A DNA stretch of 64,000 nucleotides from JAATGI01 sp036510675 (GCA_036510675.1 DATCDN010000124.1:1-64000), one strand, 5' to 3'; shown: positions 52,563-62,154, counted from the stretch's first letter. A program made the numbers and translations. Notes: generated by a model from the sequence alone, not told the origin.

Positions 52563-52584
52563 AAATTGGGTTCGTTCGGCAAAA
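52563..52584. repeat. 22-bp dispersed repeat, copy 2
   Basis: Exact copy of the 22 bases at 6106-6127. The 294-bp gap 52507-52800 also holds a small ACGC/GCGT stem ahead of TTTTT and a CTAGCG direct repeat near 52721, but no further gene before 52801. Confidence 0.6.
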
Positions 52585-52800
52585 CAATATTTTTTGGCTT
52601 TCCCAAAAGCCGGCACTATCGGTTCCTGTAGATATAACGCAAATAGCGTATTTTTCAAGTCACCAGGACCTGTCGTGCCGCGGACTCGCCCGCGCGCGGC
52701 GGAATGCATTGAACGGGCCACTCTAGCGGAACTAGCGCCCATTTCGTGATGTTCCAAATTGTGCCGCGGCATCGCGCCGCGCCATTTCTTGGAGGAAATC

Positions 52801-52878
52801 ATGGGTCGCGGAATTTTGCTTTGGCTGTTGGGAGTTCCGATTCCGATCATCATCATCCTTGCCTTGATCTGGCATTGA
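52801..52878 (+). CDS. 25-residue membrane peptide
   Basis: ATG 52801 begins a 26-codon frame encoding a peptide that starts MGRGILLWLLG, continues with VPIPIIIILALIW and ends in His. GGAGGAAAT sits immediately before the ATG at ideal spacing. Nearly all residues are hydrophobic, forming one membrane helix. It is 15 bases upstream of the four-segment membrane protein gene, and I recall peptides of this type next to similar genes in Rhizobiales. It is too short for most gene callers. Confidence 0.65.
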   Translation: MGRGILLWLLGVPIPIIIILALIWH

Positions 52879-52893
52879 TCGGGAGCAACCAGA

Positions 52894-53793
52894 ATGGCAA
52901 CCCTTTATACTGGCGATCCCGCGACGCGGGCCGGCGGCACCCTCGAGGCGGCGGTCTCGGCGGTGTCATGGCCGGCGATCTTCGCCGGCGCCTTCGTGAT
53001 GGCGGCATCGGCGCTGATTCTAATTGAACTCGGGACCGGCGTCGGCCTCACCACCATTTCGCCCTGGCCCAATTCCGGCATGTCGCTGACCAGTTTCGCC
53101 ATTACCACCGCGATCTGGCTGATCGTGGTGCAGTGGATAGCGTCGGCGCTTGGCGGGTATGTCGCCGGCCGGCTTCGCACCCGATGGATCGGAACCCATA
53201 CACACGAGGTATTCTTTCGCGACACCGCGCAAGGCTTCGTGACCTGGTCCGTGGTAGCGGTGTTCGGTGTCTTGATCGCCGCCTCGGCGGCGGGGCTGAC
53301 GGCGGGGGTCGGCGCGCATTCGGCGGCGACCCTCGGGTCCGGCGCGGCCCAAGGCGCCGGCGGCGCGATGGCGCAGACCCGGGCGTACGATGTCGACACG
53401 CTGTTCCGCTCGGCCAATCCCGCACCGGCCGCGGCCGGTGCGCCGGGCGCTTCCAGCACCGGCACCTCGACGGCCGATGCGCGCGGCGAGGCCACGCGGA
53501 TTCTGGCGACCGGCCTCGCCAATGGCGGCGATGTGCCGGCGGGCGACCGGGCGTATCTCGCGACCCTGGTGGCCGCACGGACCGGCATCAGCAAGGACGA
53601 GGCGCAGAAGCGCGTCGATCAGGCGATCACGGCGGAGAAAGCCGCGATCGAGAAGGCGCGGATCGCCGCCGACAAGGCCCGGAAGGCGGCGGCCAATCTC
53701 GCCATCTTCCTGTCGCTGTCGATGGTGGTGGGCGCCTTCATCGCCAGCGTCGCGGCGTCGATCGGCGGTCAGGAACGCGACCGGCACCCGTAA
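52894..53793 (+). CDS. Four-segment inner-membrane protein of unknown function
   Basis: A 299-residue protein with hydrophobic segments near residues 26-48, 70-93, 117-140 and 271-292. Between the third and fourth lies a long Ala-rich, charged region (SSTGTSTADARG, then EKAAIEKARIAADKARKAAAN) predicted to form a coiled coil. Similar proteins in Alphaproteobacteria are sometimes labelled PhnA-like, without functional evidence. It follows the 25-residue membrane peptide and is convergent with the second liv operon. Confidence 0.75.
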   Translation: MATLYTGDPATRAGGTLEAAVSAVSWPAIFAGAFVMAASALILIELGTGVGLTTISPWPNSGMSLTSFAITTAIWLIVVQWIASALGGYVAGRLRTRWIGTHTHEVFFRDTAQGFVTWSVVAVFGVLIAASAAGLTAGVGAHSAATLGSGAAQGAGGAMAQTRAYDVDTLFRSANPAPAAAGAPGASSTGTSTADARGEATRILATGLANGGDVPAGDRAYLATLVAARTGISKDEAQKRVDQAITAEKAAIEKARIAADKARKAAANLAIFLSLSMVVGAFIASVAASIGGQERDRHP

Positions 53794-53799
53794 GTAAGC

Positions 53800-54540
<741 letters not shown>

Positions 54541-54561
54541 GGGGTTGCCAAAGAAGGCAGG

Positions 54562-54775
54562 TTGAACCGCCAAGACGCCAAGGCGCCAAGGGCTGCAAGA
54601 CTATCCCGCGTGCTTCGAGACGCACGCTTCGCCTGCTCCTCAGCATGAGGAAAATGGGCAATGGCACAAAGAAATGTCCTCATCCTGAGGAGCGGTCCGC
54701 AGGACCGCGTCTCGAAGGACGTAAGGTGCCCGTCCCAGCGTTTTTCCTTGGCGTCTTGGCGTCTTGGCGGTTCAA
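54562..54775. mobile_element. MITE-like inverted-repeat element, copy A
   Basis: A 214-bp segment bounded by 29-bp inverted arms with one mismatch. The left arm begins TTGAACCGCCAAGACGCC; the right arm ends GTCTTGGCGGTTCAA. Inside is a second inverted pair related to the repeat at 63351-63399 (CGTCTCGAAGGACG). It separates livG from livF. No gene is encoded. Confidence 0.65.
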
Positions 54776-54796
54776 AATTTTTCTTTTTGGCGATCA

Positions 54797-55570
54797 TCAT
54801 CGGCGGTCGCGCTCGCCGAGATAGACTTCGCGCACGCGCGGGTCGGCGGCGATTTCCTGGGGCGTGCCTTCGAGCAGGATCGCGCCCTGCACCAGCACCG
54901 TGATGCGCCGCGCGAGCCGGAACACCAGGTCCATGTCGTGCTCGATGATCAGCAGCGCGAGCTCGGCAGGCAGGCTTTCGATCACGTCGATGATGATGCC
55001 GCTTTCCGCCGACGGCACCCCGGCCGCCGGCTCGTCGAGCAGCAGCACCTTGGGCTCGAGGCCGAGCGCCACCGCGATCTCAACGAGGCGCTGGCGGCCA
55101 TAGGGCAATTCGCGCACCAGCCGGCCGGCATCGTCGGCGAGGCGCAATTTCTCCAAAAGCGCATAGGCGCTGAGCAGCACGTCGCGATGCGACCCCGCCG
55201 GCCGGAATAGGCGCCCGCCGGTGCCGCGATGCTCGCCGATGGCGAGGCAGACATTTTCGAGGACGCTCAGCCCACGGAACAGCGTGTTGATCTGGAAAGT
55301 GCGGGCGAGGCCGCGGCGCACGCGCTGGGCCTGCGGCAGCCCGGTCACATCGCTGCCGCCGAGGAAGATGCGCCCGCCGCTGGGCCGCAGCGCGCCGGTG
55401 ACCAGATTGACGAAGGTAGTCTTGCCGGCGCCGTTGGGACCGATCAGCGCGCGGCGCGCCCCCGCCTCCAGGCGAAAATCGACGGCGCGCGTCACCGCCA
55501 GCGCGCCGAAGCTCCGCGCCAGCCCACGCGTTTCGAGCGCCGGAACAGCAATTTCCATGATCGCGGTCAT
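54797..55570 (-). CDS. Branched-chain-type ABC transporter ATPase, LivG (second set)
   Basis: A 257-residue ATPase with Walker A GPNGAGKTT (about residues 45-53), the LivG-type signature LPYGRQRLVEIAVAL, Walker B VLLLDEPAAGVPS and IIEHDMDLVFRLARRITVL. The Pro in place of Leu after AAG is unusual. The start is ATG 55570 or 55558; neither has a ribosome site because the upstream sequence belongs to a repeat element, and translation may depend on it. Confidence 0.9.
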   Translation of the reverse strand: MTAIMEIAVPALETRGLARSFGALAVTRAVDFRLEAGARRALIGPNGAGKTTFVNLVTGALRPSGGRIFLGGSDVTGLPQAQRVRRGLARTFQINTLFRGLSVLENVCLAIGEHRGTGGRLFRPAGSHRDVLLSAYALLEKLRLADDAGRLVRELPYGRQRLVEIAVALGLEPKVLLLDEPAAGVPSAESGIIIDVIESLPAELALLIIEHDMDLVFRLARRITVLVQGAILLEGTPQEIAADPRVREVYLGERDRR

Positions 55571-55575
55571 AAGAA

Positions 55576-55772
55576 AACCGCCAAGACGCCAAGACGCCAA
55601 GACGCTAATCCAATTTCGTCATGCCCCGGCTTGGCCGGGGCACCCACGACTAGTTTGGGAAAGGAAAAATTCGGGGATGGCCCGCCTGCGCGGGCCAAGA
55701 CGAAGATGGGAGTCTTGGGGACTTTGTGGTGTGACGGCTCGATCATCTTGGCGTCTTGGCGTCTTGGCGGTT
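55576..55772. mobile_element. MITE-like inverted-repeat element, copy B
   Basis: A 197-bp segment bounded by perfect 26-bp inverted arms made of tandem CGCCAAGAC units, nearly identical to the arms of copy A. The interior differs: it holds the hairpin GCCCCGGC/GCCGGGGC framed by CGTCATG and CCACGAC. The right arm overlaps the livM 3' end and supplies its last codons and stop. Confidence 0.7.
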
Positions 55773-56792
55773 CAAATTTTTTCGTTGTGCAAGCCGCGCG
55801 CCGCGCTCGATCAGGCCGAGGATGCCGCCGCGCGCGAACAGCACGATCAGCAGCAGGAACAGGCCGATCCAGAAATACCAGTTGGCCGGGTCGGCCTGCG
55901 CGAAGCGATCCTGAAGGATCATATAGATCGGCACGCCGATGAAGGCGCCATAAAGCCGTCCCAGCCCGCCGACGATCAGCATGATCACCACGCCGCCAGA
56001 CCGGTCGAAGCTCAGCGTGTCGAGGGCGACGAGCTGCGTCGTCTGCGCTAGCAGCGCGCCCGCGACGCCGCTCACCGCCGCCGAAATGACATAGGCGGTG
56101 AGGCGGCGGCGGAACACCGGCGAGCCGATCGCGTGCATGCGCGCCTCGCTTTCGCGAATGCCGGTCAGGGTCCGGCCGAACGGCGAATGGACGATGGTGC
56201 GGATCACCAGCCAGCCGACGAACAGCAGGGCGAGGCAATAGACATAGGCGACCCGGCCGAAAAGATCGAACTCGAACACGCCGAGAATCGGCGCGATCAC
56301 CATGCCCTGCAGGCCGTTGGCGCCGCCGGTCAGGCCGGTCGCCTTGTTGGCCGCCTCCTCCAGCATCACCGCGACGATCAGCGTCAGCATCAATTGGGTG
56401 AGGCCGCTGGTGCGCAGCACCACGAACCCGGAGAGCAAGCCGACGATCGCCGCCCCCACGCCGGCAATCACCAGGAGGCTCAGCGGCTCGGTCCAGCCAT
56501 GCGCCGAGAGGATGCCGCAGACATAGGCGCCGGCGCCGAAAAACGCCGCCTGCCCTAGTGTAATGACGCCGGCATAGCCGAGGATCAGATCGGTCGCCAG
56601 CGCGAACAGAATCGCGATAAAGACCTGGGCACCGAGCGACAGGTAATCGGGAAAGAGGAAATAGCCGGCGATGCCGCAAAGCCAGGGCAGCGCCTCGTAC
56701 CAGCGCGGCCGATGGCGCCGCGCCAGCAGGCGCACGGCCGCCGGCAACGCCGTCTCGCGGGACGCAAGCGAGACTAGCGGCGTGTCGCTCAC
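55743..56792 (-). CDS. Branched-chain-type ABC transporter permease, LivM (second set)
   Basis: A 349-residue permease with about nine hydrophobic segments; AGVITLGQAAFFGAGAYV is the LivM signature. The last ten residues (NLNRQDAKTPR) do not belong to the family: they are encoded by the right arm of the inverted-repeat element at 55576-55772, which provides the stop codon. The start overlaps the livH stop by four bases. It would pair with LivH; no solute-binding gene lies nearby. Confidence 0.9.
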   Translation of the reverse strand: MSDTPLVSLASRETALPAAVRLLARRHRPRWYEALPWLCGIAGYFLFPDYLSLGAQVFIAILFALATDLILGYAGVITLGQAAFFGAGAYVCGILSAHGWTEPLSLLVIAGVGAAIVGLLSGFVVLRTSGLTQLMLTLIVAVMLEEAANKATGLTGGANGLQGMVIAPILGVFEFDLFGRVAYVYCLALLFVGWLVIRTIVHSPFGRTLTGIRESEARMHAIGSPVFRRRLTAYVISAAVSGVAGALLAQTTQLVALDTLSFDRSGGVVIMLIVGGLGRLYGAFIGVPIYMILQDRFAQADPANWYFWIGLFLLLIVLFARGGILGLIERGARLAQRKNLNRQDAKTPR

Positions 56793-57670
56793 GCGCGGCC
56801 GATCTGGCCGAAGAGGCCGCGCGGCCGCAGCAGCAGAATCACCATGGTCAGCGCATAGATGAAGAATGAGCCGAAATCCGGCAGCAGGTATTTGAACGCG
56901 GTATCCGCGACACCCAGCAACAGCGCCGCGAAGAACGGCCCCCGAATGGTGCCGAGACCGCCGACCGACACCACGATCAGGAAATAGATCAGGTTTTCGA
57001 GACTGTAGGACGGATAGATCGGCAGGATTTCGGCGCCGAGCGCGCCGCCCAACGCCGCCAGGCCGGTGCCCAGCGCGAAGGTGAAGGAGAACAGGCCCGA
57101 GGTGTTGATGCCGACCGACTGCGCCATGCGGCGATTATCGACGGCCGCCCTGATCTTGGCGCCGAGCCGGGTGCGGTCGAGGCCGAGCCACAACAGCGTC
57201 ACCAGCACCGCGCCCGCCGCGATGACGAAGACGCGATAGGTCGGAAACTCGCGCCCCGCGATGGCGACATGGCCGGCGAGATAAGGCGGCGGGTGCATCG
57301 GCGCCTGCTCCGAACCCCAGATATATTTCGCCGCCGCGATCGACATGAAGACCAGCGCGATCGTCATCAGCACTTGGTCCAGCTCGTCGCCGCCATAGAA
57401 GCGGCGGTAGAGTCCACGCTCCAGCACGATGCTGGCGACCCCGACCGCGACGGCGGCAATCGCCACCGCCACCGGAAACGGCACGCCATAATTGTTGAAC
57501 AGCGTGGTCATGATATAGCCGCCGGCCGCCGCGAAGACGCCATGCGCCAGATTGACGAAGCCCATCAGGCCCATGGTGACGCTGAGGCCCACCGAAATCA
57601 GATACAGCACCATGGCAAAGGCGGCGCCGTGGAAGGCGATGCTGATGGTGGCGCTGACGATCTCCGCCAT
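56789..57670 (-). CDS. Branched-chain-type ABC transporter permease, LivH (second set)
   Basis: The 293-residue protein has eight hydrophobic segments and the LivH pattern SVTMGLMGFVNLAHGVFAAAGGY and GIRAA-like NRRMAQSVGINT. It is the first gene of the minus-strand livH-livM-livG-livF set. The Nudix gene ends two bases upstream of it (stop 57672), so they may share a transcript. The substrate is not known. Confidence 0.92.
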   Translation of the reverse strand: MAEIVSATISIAFHGAAFAMVLYLISVGLSVTMGLMGFVNLAHGVFAAAGGYIMTTLFNNYGVPFPVAVAIAAVAVGVASIVLERGLYRRFYGGDELDQVLMTIALVFMSIAAAKYIWGSEQAPMHPPPYLAGHVAIAGREFPTYRVFVIAAGAVLVTLLWLGLDRTRLGAKIRAAVDNRRMAQSVGINTSGLFSFTFALGTGLAALGGALGAEILPIYPSYSLENLIYFLIVVSVGGLGTIRGPFFAALLLGVADTAFKYLLPDFGSFFIYALTMVILLLRPRGLFGQIGRA

Positions 57671-57671
57671 G

Positions 57672-58199
57672 TCAGGCGGAATGGCTGCGCACGGCGAAAT
57701 CGCCGGACGTCACACAGTCGCGATGGTGGTTGAGGCCCCATTCGACCGACGGGAAGGCCAGCTCGGTCCACGGAATCTCATCCCAGCCGAACAGCTTGAC
57801 CTCGAGACTCTCCTCGCCGGGGGCGAATTCCGCCGCGTCGAGATGCGCGCGATAGATCAGTTGTACCAAACTGAGACGCGGCACGTCGTAGATCCCCAAC
57901 AGCCCGTCGATGACGATGCGCGCCCGCGCCTCTTCCCAGCTTTCGCGCGCCGCGCCGGCGGCCGGCGATTCCGCCAGCTCCAGATAGCCCGCCGGCATGG
58001 TCCAATAGCCGCGCCGCGGCTCGATGGCGCGCCGGCACAGGAGAAATTCATCCCGCCAAGTGACGATGGCGCCGACCACGATCTTCGGGTTCTCGTAATG
58101 GATGAAGCCGCAATCGTGGCACATCAGGCGCTCGCGATTGTCGCCGTCGGGAATGGCGCGGTGGATCGGCCCGTGATGGGCCGCGCTCGGCTGGGTCAT
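57672..58199 (-). CDS. Nudix hydrolase with N-terminal zinc ribbon
   Basis: The 175-residue protein combines CHDCGFIHYENPK, half of a NUDIX-associated zinc ribbon, with a complete Nudix box GYLELAESPAAGAARESWEEA (G-x5-E-x7-REUxEE pattern). It would hydrolyse a nucleoside diphosphate linked to another group, such as NADH or ADP-ribose; NudC-like activity is one option. ATG 58199 (MTQPSAAHHG) was chosen over 58235. It precedes livH with two bases between. Confidence 0.9.
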   Translation of the reverse strand: MTQPSAAHHGPIHRAIPDGDNRERLMCHDCGFIHYENPKIVVGAIVTWRDEFLLCRRAIEPRRGYWTMPAGYLELAESPAAGAARESWEEARARIVIDGLLGIYDVPRLSLVQLIYRAHLDAAEFAPGEESLEVKLFGWDEIPWTELAFPSVEWGLNHHRDCVTSGDFAVRSHSA

Positions 58200-58278
58200 G
58201 GGTGATGGGATACATGGGCCGGCCACGGCAAACAAGGATTCGCGCCGAGTCCCGCTGCCCTGGACCCCGCCGAAAAAA

Positions 58279-58298
58279 ATAGCTATAGTGATGGCTAT
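58279..58298. promoter_or_regulatory. Inverted repeat upstream of the Phd/PIN locus
   Basis: ATAGC (58279-58283) and GCTAT (58294-58298) are inverted halves 10 bases apart in an A/T-rich patch, 17 bases upstream of the antitoxin ATG and just before its TAGGAG ribosome site. It is the best operator candidate for autoregulation. Confidence 0.45.
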
Positions 58299-58315
58299 AT
58301 TTTAGGAGCGGCGAG

Positions 58316-58624
58316 ATGGCGACATTCAGTGTGGCCGAAGCCAAGAACAATTTGCCGAAATTGATCGACCGCGCGCTCGACGGCGAGGAAGTCGTGATCA
58401 CCCGGCACGGCAAGCCGGTGGTCGAGCTGCGTCCAGCCGCGCCGATCGTGGCACCGAACATCGGGCGCGAAGATATCGAGGCGTGGCGGATCGCACGCCG
58501 GCGAGCCCGCCCCGGTCTTGGAACCACCTCGGTCAAACTCCTCAACGAGATGTACGAAGAAGCGGAGCGGGAACAAGATGAGCGCTTATTTGGACGCGAG
58601 CGTCCTGCTTCCAAGTCAGATTGA
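58316..58624 (+). CDS. Antitoxin of the Phd/YefM family
   Basis: A 102-residue protein whose first 45 residues (FSVAEAKNNLPKLIDRALDGEEVVITRHGKPVVELRP) form the Phd/YefM DNA-binding domain; the charged C-terminus would bind the toxin. A TAGGAG ribosome site and an inverted repeat precede it. The toxin gene starts 47 bases before its stop, in another frame, so expression is coupled. Confidence 0.88.
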   Translation: MATFSVAEAKNNLPKLIDRALDGEEVVITRHGKPVVELRPAAPIVAPNIGREDIEAWRIARRRARPGLGTTSVKLLNEMYEEAEREQDERLFGRERPASKSD

Positions 58625-59000
58625 GGAACCCTTCAGCGCCGCGGTCGATGCATTCATCGCGGGCGAGCGGGAGTTGCTGGTTAGCGATTTTGCCGTCGCC
58701 GAATTTACCTCGGCGCTTTCACGCCTATTACGAACAGGGCAGCGGCGTGAGGACGATGCCTTCGGTATCCTCGCGGATTTCGAGACTTGGCGAACGGCAC
58801 GGACGGTTGCGGTCGAAGTCCATCCCGCCGATGTCAGACTGGCGACCACATTCGTCCGCCGCTTCGATCTGATGTTACGCGTGCCGGACGCGCTTCATCT
58901 GGCAATGACGCGGCGGCTCGGTGCAACGCTGGTCACGCTCGACCGCCGCCTGGCGCGCGCCGCCCTCGCGCTGGGGTTTACCGTCGAACAGCCCGCCTAA
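58578..59000 (+). CDS. PIN-domain toxin (VapC type)
   Basis: A 140-residue PIN nuclease: Asp6 in AYLDASVLL, Glu in FAVAEFTSAL, Asp in VPDALHLAM and Asp in LVTLDRRLA complete the acidic site. Phd antitoxins often pair with PIN toxins of this kind. It overlaps the antitoxin gene by 47 bases and the end of pgk, on the other strand, by four bases. Confidence 0.88.
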   Translation: MSAYLDASVLLPSQIEEPFSAAVDAFIAGERELLVSDFAVAEFTSALSRLLRTGQRREDDAFGILADFETWRTARTVAVEVHPADVRLATTFVRRFDLMLRVPDALHLAMTRRLGATLVTLDRRLARAALALGFTVEQPA

Positions 59001-60196
59001 CGCCGCTCCAGCGCCGCCACGCCGGGCAGGACCCGGCCTTCGAGCCATTCGAGAAACGCGCCGCCGGCCGCCGAGACATAGGTCAGATCGTCGGTCACGC
59101 CCGCCGCCGCCAGCGCCGCCACCGTGTCGCCGCCGCCGGCGATGCTGACCAGCGTGCCGCTTTTCGTCAGCCGCGCGACGGACCGGGCGATCTCGACGGT
59201 GCCGAGATCGAAGGGCGGAGTCTCGAACGCGCCGACCGGCCCGTTCCACACCACCGTGCGGCAATCGCCCAGCTTGGCCTCGATCGCCGCCACCGTCTTG
59301 GGGCCGATATCAAGAATCATCTGGTCGGGCGGCACCTGATCGGTGGCGACGGTCGCCGTCGGCACCCCCGATTTCAGAGCGCTCGCCACCACCGCGTCCA
59401 CCGGCAGGATCACCGGCTTGTTGGCGGCCTTCGCCGTCGCGAGAAAAGCCTTGGCGGTATCGATCATGTCGTGCTCGGCAAGCGACGTGCCGACGCCGAT
59501 GCCCTGCGCCAGCAGCAGCGTGTTGGCCATCGCGCCGCCGATCGCCAGCACATCGACCCGGGCGATGAGATGCTGCAACAGATCGAGCTTGGTCGAGACC
59601 TTGGCTCCGCCGACAATGGCGGCGACCGGGCGTTGCGGCGCGTCGAGCGCGCGGTTCAGCGCCTCGAGCTCCGCCTGCATCAGCCGCCCGGCATAAGCCG
59701 GCAAGAGATGCGCGACCCCCTCGGTCGAGGCGTGGGCGCGGTGCGCCACCGAGAACGCGTCATTGACGTAGAGATCGCCGAGCCGCGCCAGCGCCTTGGC
59801 GAATTCGGGATCGTTGGCTTCCTCGCCCTTATGGAAGCGGGTATTCTCTAACAACAGAATCTCGCCGGGTTTCAACGCCGCCGCCGAACGCTCGGCCCAC
59901 GGGCCGATACAGTCGCCGACGAAATGCACCGGGCGCTTGCCCAGCGCCGCCTGCAACGCGGGCACCAGCGGCTTCAACGATTCCTTGACATCGGGCTTGC
60001 CCTTCGGCCGGCCGAAATGCGACATCACGATCACGCGCGCGCCCCGGTCGGCGAGTTCGGCGATGGTCGGCGCCAGCCGCTCGATCCGGGTCGCGTCCTG
60101 CACCTTGCCGTCTTTCATCGGCACGTTGAGATCGGCGCGCAGCAGCACGCGCTTCCCGGTCACATCGACCTGGTCGATGGTCGCAAATCGAGACAC
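58997..60196 (-). CDS. pgk: Phosphoglycerate kinase
   Basis: The 399-residue enzyme has the family signature RVLLRADLNVPMKDG at residues 16-30, substrate-binding SHFGRPKG, NDAFSVAHRAHAS and the C-terminal nucleotide-binding GGGDTVAAL and SAAGGAFLEWLEG. It transfers the phosphate from 1,3-bisphosphoglycerate to ADP in glycolysis and the reverse in gluconeogenesis. The gene stands alone; gap and fba are not adjacent. Its stop overlaps the PIN toxin stop. Confidence 0.97.
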   Translation of the reverse strand: MSRFATIDQVDVTGKRVLLRADLNVPMKDGKVQDATRIERLAPTIAELADRGARVIVMSHFGRPKGKPDVKESLKPLVPALQAALGKRPVHFVGDCIGPWAERSAAALKPGEILLLENTRFHKGEEANDPEFAKALARLGDLYVNDAFSVAHRAHASTEGVAHLLPAYAGRLMQAELEALNRALDAPQRPVAAIVGGAKVSTKLDLLQHLIARVDVLAIGGAMANTLLLAQGIGVGTSLAEHDMIDTAKAFLATAKAANKPVILPVDAVVASALKSGVPTATVATDQVPPDQMILDIGPKTVAAIEAKLGDCRTVVWNGPVGAFETPPFDLGTVEIARSVARLTKSGTLVSIAGGGDTVAALAAAGVTDDLTYVSAAGGAFLEWLEGRVLPGVAALERR

Positions 60197-60240
60197 TTCA
60201 CCCCCCCAGCGAAATTATCGTTCGGTGATTGGGAAATCGT

Positions 60241-60696
60241 TCAGGCGTCGCTGGGCGGGACCCACGGGATGCGCGCGACCTCGACGCCTTCATCGGCCAG
60301 CGCCTCCGATTCCGCCGGCGTCGCCTCGCCATAGATGCCGCGCGCCTCGGCCTCGCCGCGATGGATCTTGCGCGCCTCATCGGCGAAGCGCGGCCCGACA
60401 TGCTCGCAGTTGGTCTCGATATATCGCCGCATTTCCTGGAGGCGGCGACGCAGCTCGGCCGGGGTCGGTGGCCGCTCCGGCGCCGCCGGCGCGGCAACGG
60501 GGGCCTGGGGAGGCGATGCCTCGCCGCCGCGCGACTTGCCGAGGCGCGGCGCCATTGGCGCCTTTTCCACCGCCGTCGAACCGCAGTCCGGGCACACGAT
60601 CTGGCCGCGCGCATGCTGGCGCTTGTACGCCGCATTGTCGCGAAACCAAGCCTCGATCTGATGCCCAGCCTTGCATTGGAGAGAGAAAAGAATCAT
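60241..60696 (-). CDS. DUF1178 family protein
   Basis: A 151-residue protein with the DUF1178 start MILFSLQCKAGHQIEAWFRD, a CPDCGST metal-binding knuckle, a Pro/Ala linker, and MRRYIETNCEHVGPRFADEARKIHRGEAEARGIYGEA, the conserved core. The ATG 60696 (MILFSL) is preceded by AAGGA. The function is unknown; members are found across Alpha- and Betaproteobacteria. Confidence 0.92.
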   Translation of the reverse strand: MILFSLQCKAGHQIEAWFRDNAAYKRQHARGQIVCPDCGSTAVEKAPMAPRLGKSRGGEASPPQAPVAAPAAPERPPTPAELRRRLQEMRRYIETNCEHVGPRFADEARKIHRGEAEARGIYGEATPAESEALADEGVEVARIPWVPPSDA

Positions 60697-60732
60697 TGCG
60701 TTACAATTCCTTCGCACTTCTTATAGCATAAC

Positions 60733-61320
60733 ATGAATTCCGCAATACCGTCCGACCCAGCCGGCGGCGTTAACGTCCACAGCCACCAATCGCCGAGTTC
60801 GGCCTGGGTGCGGCGCTTTCTGCCGCTGATCGTGCCCGGCGGCCGCGTGCTCGACGTCGCCGCCAATCAGGGGCGGCACACCCGGCTACTGCTGGACCAT
60901 GGATTTAGAGTGATCGCGGCCGATCGCAAGACCGGCGACCTCGCGGCCCATTTCGCCGCCGAGCCGCGATGCGAGATCGTCGAGATCGATCTCGAGAATG
61001 GCCAACCCTGGCGACTGGGCGGCGGGTTTGCCGGCATCATCGTCTCGCTCTATCTGCATCGGCCCTTGTTCGCCGATCTGGCTGCCGCGCTGGCGCCGGG
61101 CGGGGTGCTGATCCACGAGACCTTCATGCGCGGCAATGAACGCTTCGGCCGGCCGCGAAACCCCGACTTTCTGCTGCGGCCGAACGAGTTGTTCGAGGTG
61201 TATTCGCCCACTCTCTCGATCGTCGCGTTCGAGCAGGGCGAGGTCACGGAACCGAAGCCCGCGATGATGCAGCGCATCGCCGCCGTGAACGGCGCGGCCG
61301 TGACCCTGCCGCCGGCCTGA
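60733..61320 (+). CDS. Class I SAM-dependent methyltransferase (TehB-like)
   Basis: The 195-residue protein has motif I VLDVAANQGRHTRLLLDHGF, an acidic loop VIAADRK and later FAGIIVSLYLHRPLFADLAAALAPGGVLIHETF, as in small TehB-like methyltransferases. No ribosome site precedes ATG 60733; CTTATAGCATAAC immediately ahead suggests the -10 region is so close that the transcript may be leaderless. Divergent from the DUF1178 gene. Confidence 0.85.
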   Translation: MNSAIPSDPAGGVNVHSHQSPSSAWVRRFLPLIVPGGRVLDVAANQGRHTRLLLDHGFRVIAADRKTGDLAAHFAAEPRCEIVEIDLENGQPWRLGGGFAGIIVSLYLHRPLFADLAAALAPGGVLIHETFMRGNERFGRPRNPDFLLRPNELFEVYSPTLSIVAFEQGEVTEPKPAMMQRIAAVNGAAVTLPPA

Positions 61321-61392
61321 AAGCCGCGAACTCTTCGGTGAATCCGGCGTTGTGCCTAAAGGAGGCCGCCCGTTCATCCGAGGAGAGTCCGC

Positions 61393-62154
61393 ATGCCCAT
61401 CGCAACCGCAGGAAAAGCAATCGTCGCGACCGTGCTGGTCGCGGGCGGCATGGCGATGGCGGCGCTCCCGGCCGATGCGGCATCCTGTCCCGTGACCTTC
61501 GACCAGTTGCGCGCCGCGCTGAAGGAAAGCGTCAAGCCGACCGGCGGCCCCAGCAATGGCGGTCTCGATAATAATGAATGGGCATCGGTGGTGGATCGCA
61601 CCGGCACCGTCTGCGCGGTCGCCTTCAGCGGCGCCAAGGCCGACGATCAATGGCTCGGCAGCCGCGCGATTTCGGCGGAGAAGGCGTTTACCGCGAACGG
61701 GCTGAGCCTAAAAAAATTCGCCCTTTCGACCGCCAATCTGTGGGCCGCCAGCCAATCCGGCGGCTCGCTCTATGGCCTCATCATGAGCAACCCGCCCAAT
61801 CCGGCCGTGCTCTATGCCGGCCCCGCCACCAGCGACGGCACGGCGCAGGACCCGATGGTTGGGCATGTCGCGGGCGGCGTCATCGTGTTCGGCGGCGGCC
61901 TCGCGCTTTATAATGGGCAGGACGTGGTCGGCGGGCTGGGCGCCAGCGGCGACACCTCTTGCGCCGATCACAATATCGCCTGGCGCATCCGCCAGAAGCT
62001 GAAGCTCGACAAGGTCCCCGCCGGCGTCGGCCCGGACAAGGACGGCATCATTTACGATGTCGGCCCCACCGGTAAGAGCGCGTCGGGCTATGGCCATCCG
62101 ACCTGCGGCGGTCAGGAGCAAACGGTCGCCACCAAGCTCGGCGCCGGAAAGTAG
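61393..62154 (+). CDS. Secreted GlcG/HbpS-like heme-binding-family protein
   Basis: A 253-residue exported protein: signal peptide (AIVATVLVAGGMAMAALPADA, cleavage before ASCPV), then the GlcG/HbpS fold with VVDRTGTVCAVAF, WLGSRAISAEKAFTANG, GGVIVFGGGLALYNGQDVVGGLGASG and the terminal CADHNIAWRIR. The Cys residues at both ends may form a disulfide. HbpS binds heme outside the cell; other members have unknown ligands. GAGGAGA precedes the ATG. Confidence 0.85.
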   Translation: MPIATAGKAIVATVLVAGGMAMAALPADAASCPVTFDQLRAALKESVKPTGGPSNGGLDNNEWASVVDRTGTVCAVAFSGAKADDQWLGSRAISAEKAFTANGLSLKKFALSTANLWAASQSGGSLYGLIMSNPPNPAVLYAGPATSDGTAQDPMVGHVAGGVIVFGGGLALYNGQDVVGGLGASGDTSCADHNIAWRIRQKLKLDKVPAGVGPDKDGIIYDVGPTGKSASGYGHPTCGGQEQTVATKLGAGK

